NCBI GenBank assembly: GCA_052116865.1
Contig: JBQKKG010000001.1
Location: forward strand, 372,001 to 436,000
DNA length: 64,000 nucleotides
DNA from: CAUPWF01 sp963515125
GTDB taxonomy: Bacteria > Bacillota > Clostridia > Lachnospirales > Lachnospiraceae
Reading direction: 5' to 3'
Shown one piece after another: positions 60,693 through 64,000 of this stretch. The position numbers and the translations under genes are program-made. Each line of letters starts with the position of its first letter. Position 1 is the first letter of the stretch. Below the pieces are notes generated by a model that was not told the origin of the DNA, did not search any database, and was given only the letters and a program-made list of their open reading frames with translations.

Positions 60693-61691
60693 ATGAACAA
60701 AGCATTAGTAGCTATACCATTAGGAGATCCAGCTGGTGTTGGACCAGAAATCGTTGTGAAAGCAATTGCATCAAAAAAGGTATCTGATGTTGCAAATTGT
60801 ATTGTAGTAGGAGACAAAAATGTTATAAATCAGGCAATAACCATTGTAGGAGCTGATATAAAAGTACAAACAATAAAATGCGTAGAAGAAGCTAAATTTG
60901 AAGAAGGCATTTTAAACCTGATTGATTTGAATAATGTGGATATGAATAAATTTGTATATGGAAAAGTAAATGGTATGTGTGGAAAGGCAGCATTTGAATT
61001 TATTAAAAAAAGTATTGAACTCGCCAATGAAGGTGAGGTGGATGCTGTTGCTACAACACCGATTAATAAGGAGTCATTAAGAGCTGGAGGAATTAATTTT
61101 ATTGGTCATACAGAGATATTTGGGGCATTAACAAATACAGAAGATCCATTAACGATGTTTGAAACCAACGGAATGAGAGTGTTTTTTCTGACTAGACATG
61201 TGTCACTAAGAGATATGTTGGATATGATTAAAAAAGATAGAATCAAAGACTATGTAAAACGATGTATGGAAGCATTGAATAAATTAGGAGTAACAGGTGG
61301 TACCATGGCAATTGCAGGATTAAATCCACATAGTGGAGAGCATGGATTGTTTGGCTATGAGGAAGTAGAAGAAATTATGCCAGCAATTGAAGAATTGCAG
61401 AATGAGGGATATCAAGTGGTGGGACCAATTGGTGCAGATTCTGTCTTTCATTTAGCAACTCAAGGGAAATTTAACAGTGTTCTATCTTTATACCATGATC
61501 AAGGACACATTGCTACAAAAACACTTGATTTTGAAAAGACAATTGCAATTACAAATGGTATGCCAATTTTACGAACATCGGTAGATCATGGAACAGCATT
61601 TGATATTGCAGGAACTGGGAAAGTAAGTGAAGTTAGCATGATAGAAGCAATTCTATTAGCAGCCAAATATGCACCAAATTTTAAAAAATAA
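60693..61691 (+). CDS. PdxA2-type 4-phospho-D-threonate/erythronate dehydrogenase
   Basis: This 332-residue protein is of the PdxA family. PdxA proper oxidises 4-phosphohydroxy-L-threonine in vitamin B6 synthesis; PdxA2 members in acid-sugar clusters oxidise and decarboxylate D-threonate or D-erythronate 4-phosphate to dihydroxyacetone phosphate. The opening VAIPLGDPAGVGPEIVVKA, and the metal ligands in NFIGHTEIFG, NPHSGEHGLFG and YHDQGHIATK, are all there. With a DUF1537 kinase just upstream and no B6 genes, the catabolic role is favoured. The ATG at 60693 follows GAGGAAAG; the open frame upstream overlaps the kinase and is not used. Confidence 0.9.
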   Translation: MNKALVAIPLGDPAGVGPEIVVKAIASKKVSDVANCIVVGDKNVINQAITIVGADIKVQTIKCVEEAKFEEGILNLIDLNNVDMNKFVYGKVNGMCGKAAFEFIKKSIELANEGEVDAVATTPINKESLRAGGINFIGHTEIFGALTNTEDPLTMFETNGMRVFFLTRHVSLRDMLDMIKKDRIKDYVKRCMEALNKLGVTGGTMAIAGLNPHSGEHGLFGYEEVEEIMPAIEELQNEGYQVVGPIGADSVFHLATQGKFNSVLSLYHDQGHIATKTLDFEKTIAITNGMPILRTSVDHGTAFDIAGTGKVSEVSMIEAILLAAKYAPNFKK

Positions 61692-61719
61692 AAAAGTTAT
61701 TTAAAGGAGGACATGAATT

Positions 61720-63123
61720 ATGGTAGGTGGACTGAGTGGTCAAAGGATGCTTATTGGATTGGCAGTGGGAATTATTTTACTCGTTGTATTGGTGTTAAAA
61801 ACAAAGATACATGCATTTTTAGCACTAATTATCTCGTGTGTAGTTGTAGGTGTAGTAGGTGGAATGCCCATTATGGATGTTACCTTAGATGATGGGAAAG
61901 TATTCGGTATTATTAATTCTATTAAAAATGGATTTGGTGGTACATTGGGAAGTATTGGTATTATTATTGGATTTGGTGTTATGATGGGACAAATATTTGA
62001 AGTTACAGGTGCAGCGGAACGTATGGCACAAGTATTTTTGAAATTATTTGGGAAGAAACGAGAAGAGGAGGCTCTGGCCTTTACAGGATTCTTGGTATCC
62101 ATACCTATTTTTTGTGATTCTGGATTTGTGATTCTAGCACCAATTGCAAAGGCCATTTCTCGTGTTACTAAAAAATCAGTTATTTCTTTGGGTGTTGCAT
62201 TAGCAGCAGGATTGGTTATTACGCATTCTTTAGTTCCACCAACACCAGGACCGTTGGGGGTATGTGGGATCTTTGGTATAGACGTTGGAAAATTCATTCT
62301 ACTAGCATTAGTATTGGCAGTTCCAATGACAATAGCAGTTCTATTCTATGCAAGATATTTAGGAAAAAAATATTATCAAATTCCAAATGAACATGACGAT
62401 GGCTATGTCCGTAGTGAATATGTAGAACCTGATTATAGTCAATCTTTCGTTATGAGTGATAGACAATTACCATCTGCAATTGCTGCATTTGGACCATTGA
62501 TTTTACCAATTCTTTTAATATTGATAAGTACGGTTTCTAGTGCCTTAGGGAAAACAGAAGGTTTTATGCAAATATTTCAATTCATTGGCTCTCCAATTAT
62601 TGCTGTAGGACTTGGATTAGTTCTTGCAATATTTACACTAGGTAGGACTTTGGATAGAAAGACTGCATTGGCTGAAATGGAAAAAGGCATGATGTCAGCA
62701 GGTATTATTATGTTGGTAACTGGTGGCGGCGGAGCATTGGGTCAGATTATTAAAGACAGTGGTCTTGGTAACTTTATCGCTGAAAATCTTGCAGCTACTG
62801 CTATTCCAATTGTTGTATTGCCTTTGATCATTTCAACATTGATGAGATTCATTCAGGGATCGGGAACGGTAGCTATGACAACAGCTGCTAGTATTTCAGC
62901 TCCAATTATGATTGCAGCAGGAGTAAATCCTTTCCTTGGTGCTGTTGCATGTTGTGTTGGTTCACTTTTCTTTGGATATTTTAATGATAGTTACTTTTGG
63001 GTGGTAAATAGAACACTTGGAATCAGTGAGGCCAAAGAACAATTAGCAATTTGGTCTGTATCATCTACAATTGCCTGGGCAGTTGGAGTTGTTGAAGTTA
63101 TTGTGTTGAGTTTCATAATATAA
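61720..63123 (+). CDS. GntP-family permease (acid-sugar transporter)
   Basis: This 467-residue membrane protein with about 12 helices belongs to the GntP family, proton symporters for gluconate and related acids. It has MIGLAVGII-type hydrophobic start (residues 7-25), SIPIFCDSGFVILAPIAKAI and THSLVPPTPGPLG, typical of the family, and FIQGSGTVAMTTAASI. The position after the kinase and dehydrogenase suggests import of threonate or erythronate. AAAGGAGG lies before the ATG. The DeoR gene follows 32 bases on. Confidence 0.92.
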   Translation: MVGGLSGQRMLIGLAVGIILLVVLVLKTKIHAFLALIISCVVVGVVGGMPIMDVTLDDGKVFGIINSIKNGFGGTLGSIGIIIGFGVMMGQIFEVTGAAERMAQVFLKLFGKKREEEALAFTGFLVSIPIFCDSGFVILAPIAKAISRVTKKSVISLGVALAAGLVITHSLVPPTPGPLGVCGIFGIDVGKFILLALVLAVPMTIAVLFYARYLGKKYYQIPNEHDDGYVRSEYVEPDYSQSFVMSDRQLPSAIAAFGPLILPILLILISTVSSALGKTEGFMQIFQFIGSPIIAVGLGLVLAIFTLGRTLDRKTALAEMEKGMMSAGIIMLVTGGGGALGQIIKDSGLGNFIAENLAATAIPIVVLPLIISTLMRFIQGSGTVAMTTAASISAPIMIAAGVNPFLGAVACCVGSLFFGYFNDSYFWVVNRTLGISEAKEQLAIWSVSSTIAWAVGVVEVIVLSFII

Positions 63124-63155
63124 TCTGATATGATATCACTTAAGGAGTGATAGTT

Positions 63156-63911
63156 ATGTTAGTAGCAGAACGGCAACAAAAAATTATAGATATGATTCAA
63201 GAAAAAGGTAGTGTACAAGTTGAGGAGCTGGCACAAGAGTTAAAAGTCAGTTTGATGACTATCCGAAGAGATTTGGAGAAGTTACATGAAGATGGTAGAA
63301 TTGAGAGATGCCATGGAGGTGCTGTTGTAAAACAGGAAGTCACATATGCAGACAAGCAAATTATTCATAAATCAGAAAAAACGCAACTAGCTTTTATGTG
63401 TGAAAATTTTGTAAAAACAGGGGATTGTATCTATCTAGACGCTGGGACTACTACCTATGAAATTGCAAAAGTTATTTCGAAAATTCCTGATATTATTGTA
63501 GTTACAAATGATTTAGAAATCGCACGGTTATTAAAAGAAAGCTCGGTTGAGTTGTTCCTATGTGGTGGCCAAGTGCAAAAGTCTACGGGTAGCACATTAG
63601 GATGCTTTGCAACGCAGATGTTAGATGGATTTCAGTTTGATGTTGGATTCTTTGGAGCAGCCTCCATTAATGAACAGCTTCAAGTCTTGACACCAACTAT
63701 TGATAAGGCTTTCATGAAGCGAAAAATAATGAAACATTGTCAAGAGACGTACTTGGTTGTGGATGATTCAAAGTTCAATAGGCAAGCAATGGTGAAGGTG
63801 AATGAGTTGTGTGATTATGATGGGGTGATTACGAATCGATTATTCTCAGAACTGGAGCAACAAGAACTAGAGCGTACAAAAGTAAAAGTGATACAGGTAA
63901 TTAACAAATAA
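63156..63911 (+). CDS. DeoR-family transcriptional regulator
   Basis: This 251-residue regulator has an N-terminal DeoR helix-turn-helix (ERQQKIIDMIQEKGSVQVEE, then LKVSLMTIRRDLEKLHEDGR, then IERCHGGAVV). The C-terminal DeoRC domain looks like a ribose-5-phosphate isomerase and binds sugar phosphates (DAGTTTYEIAK; VDDSKFNRQAM). It probably senses a phosphorylated intermediate of the acid-sugar pathway and controls the operon it ends. The ATG at 63156 has AAGGAG eight bases before; the GTG at 63147 overlaps that site. A terminator follows. Confidence 0.93.
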   Translation: MLVAERQQKIIDMIQEKGSVQVEELAQELKVSLMTIRRDLEKLHEDGRIERCHGGAVVKQEVTYADKQIIHKSEKTQLAFMCENFVKTGDCIYLDAGTTTYEIAKVISKIPDIIVVTNDLEIARLLKESSVELFLCGGQVQKSTGSTLGCFATQMLDGFQFDVGFFGAASINEQLQVLTPTIDKAFMKRKIMKHCQETYLVVDDSKFNRQAMVKVNELCDYDGVITNRLFSELEQQELERTKVKVIQVINK

Positions 63912-63919
63912 ATTTAATT

Positions 63920-63978
63920 AAAAATCCTAGGTGGGATTGTGGTAATCAGAAGGATTCCAATCTCATCTAGGATTTTTT
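63920..63978 (+). terminator. Rho-independent terminator after the DeoR gene
   Basis: A 20-bp stem (63920-63939 with 63958-63977, two G-U pairs) with an 18-base loop and a T-tract closes the acid-sugar operon. Confidence 0.88.
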
Positions 63979-64000
63979 AATTTTAATATAATACTTCTTG

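Noticed and set aside
26972..63000. Numerous open frames on the strand opposite to long genes, for example at 61740-62297 and 39749-40192
   Set aside because: They are shadows: no ribosome sites, no recognisable domains, and composition expected from the antisense of real genes.

Overview
The window is low-GC, densely coded DNA with a Clostridia (Lachnospiraceae-like) gene repertoire. The signs are AGGAGG ribosome sites almost everywhere, strong TTGACA/TATAAT promoters, YesN/LytS-type two-component genes, a SpoIID-like protein, LuxS, and two large protein families that I know mainly from Lachnospiraceae (DUF5716/DUF5717). The species cannot be fixed from the sequence alone. I saw no rRNA, tRNA, insertion sequence, prophage or CRISPR array; this is chromosomal housekeeping plus metabolic accessory DNA.

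Layout. 1-8964: a galactose/glucose ABC importer (mglB end, mglA, mglC) followed by an AraC-type response regulator, a LytS/YesM-type histidine kinase, a membrane-anchored sugar-binding protein and a second galactose-binding lipoprotein. Together these look like an importer with its own extracellular sugar-sensing system. 9105-9623: a flavodoxin. 9852-14945: the essential cluster pyrH-frr-uppS-cdsA-dxr-rseP (UMP kinase, ribosome recycling, undecaprenyl-PP, CDP-diacylglycerol, isoprenoid precursors, site-2 protease). 15110-20972: pentapeptide-repeat protein, an RsmH-type methyltransferase, a VanZ-like protein, a SpoIID-like/peptidoglycan-binding protein, an orphan and a transglutaminase-like protein. 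21012-25444: carAB behind a promoter followed at once by a terminator hairpin. 25519-28573: cupin, acetyltransferase, PadR regulator with a membrane partner, and a CobD/HisC-like aminotransferase. 28703-34037: a three-gene operon of poorly characterised proteins (large Ig-like/helical-repeat protein, Hsp70/actin-like ATPase-fold protein, TPR protein). 34132-36432: polar amino-acid ABC importer. 36634-40232: purC-purF-purB. 40390-44866: degenerate sirtuin, gltX, UvrD-type helicase, DUF1292 protein. 45022-49037: orphan sugar-binding lipoprotein, a GH13 protein that has lost all three catalytic acids, TraX-like and DUF5662 proteins. 49106-51439: luxS, divergent histidine phosphatase, trpS. 51450-53072: a guanine-type purine riboswitch with an overlapping terminator in front of a COG2509 FAD protein. 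53073-55734: ABC-F ATPase and patatin-like phospholipase. 55755-63978: a four-carbon acid-sugar (threonate/erythronate-type) catabolic cluster with a GntR/FCD regulator, hydroxyacid dehydrogenase, two DUF1537 kinases, a PdxA2-type dehydrogenase, a GntP permease and a DeoR regulator.

The best candidates for under-described biology are the Hsp70-like/TPR operon (28703-34037), the apparently ON-type guanine riboswitch before a COG2509 oxidoreductase (51491-51606), the catalytically dead GlgX-like protein (46133-47830) and the sirtuin without its NAD and catalytic motifs (40390-41127). All functional statements rest on motifs read by eye and on remembered family knowledge; no searches were run.
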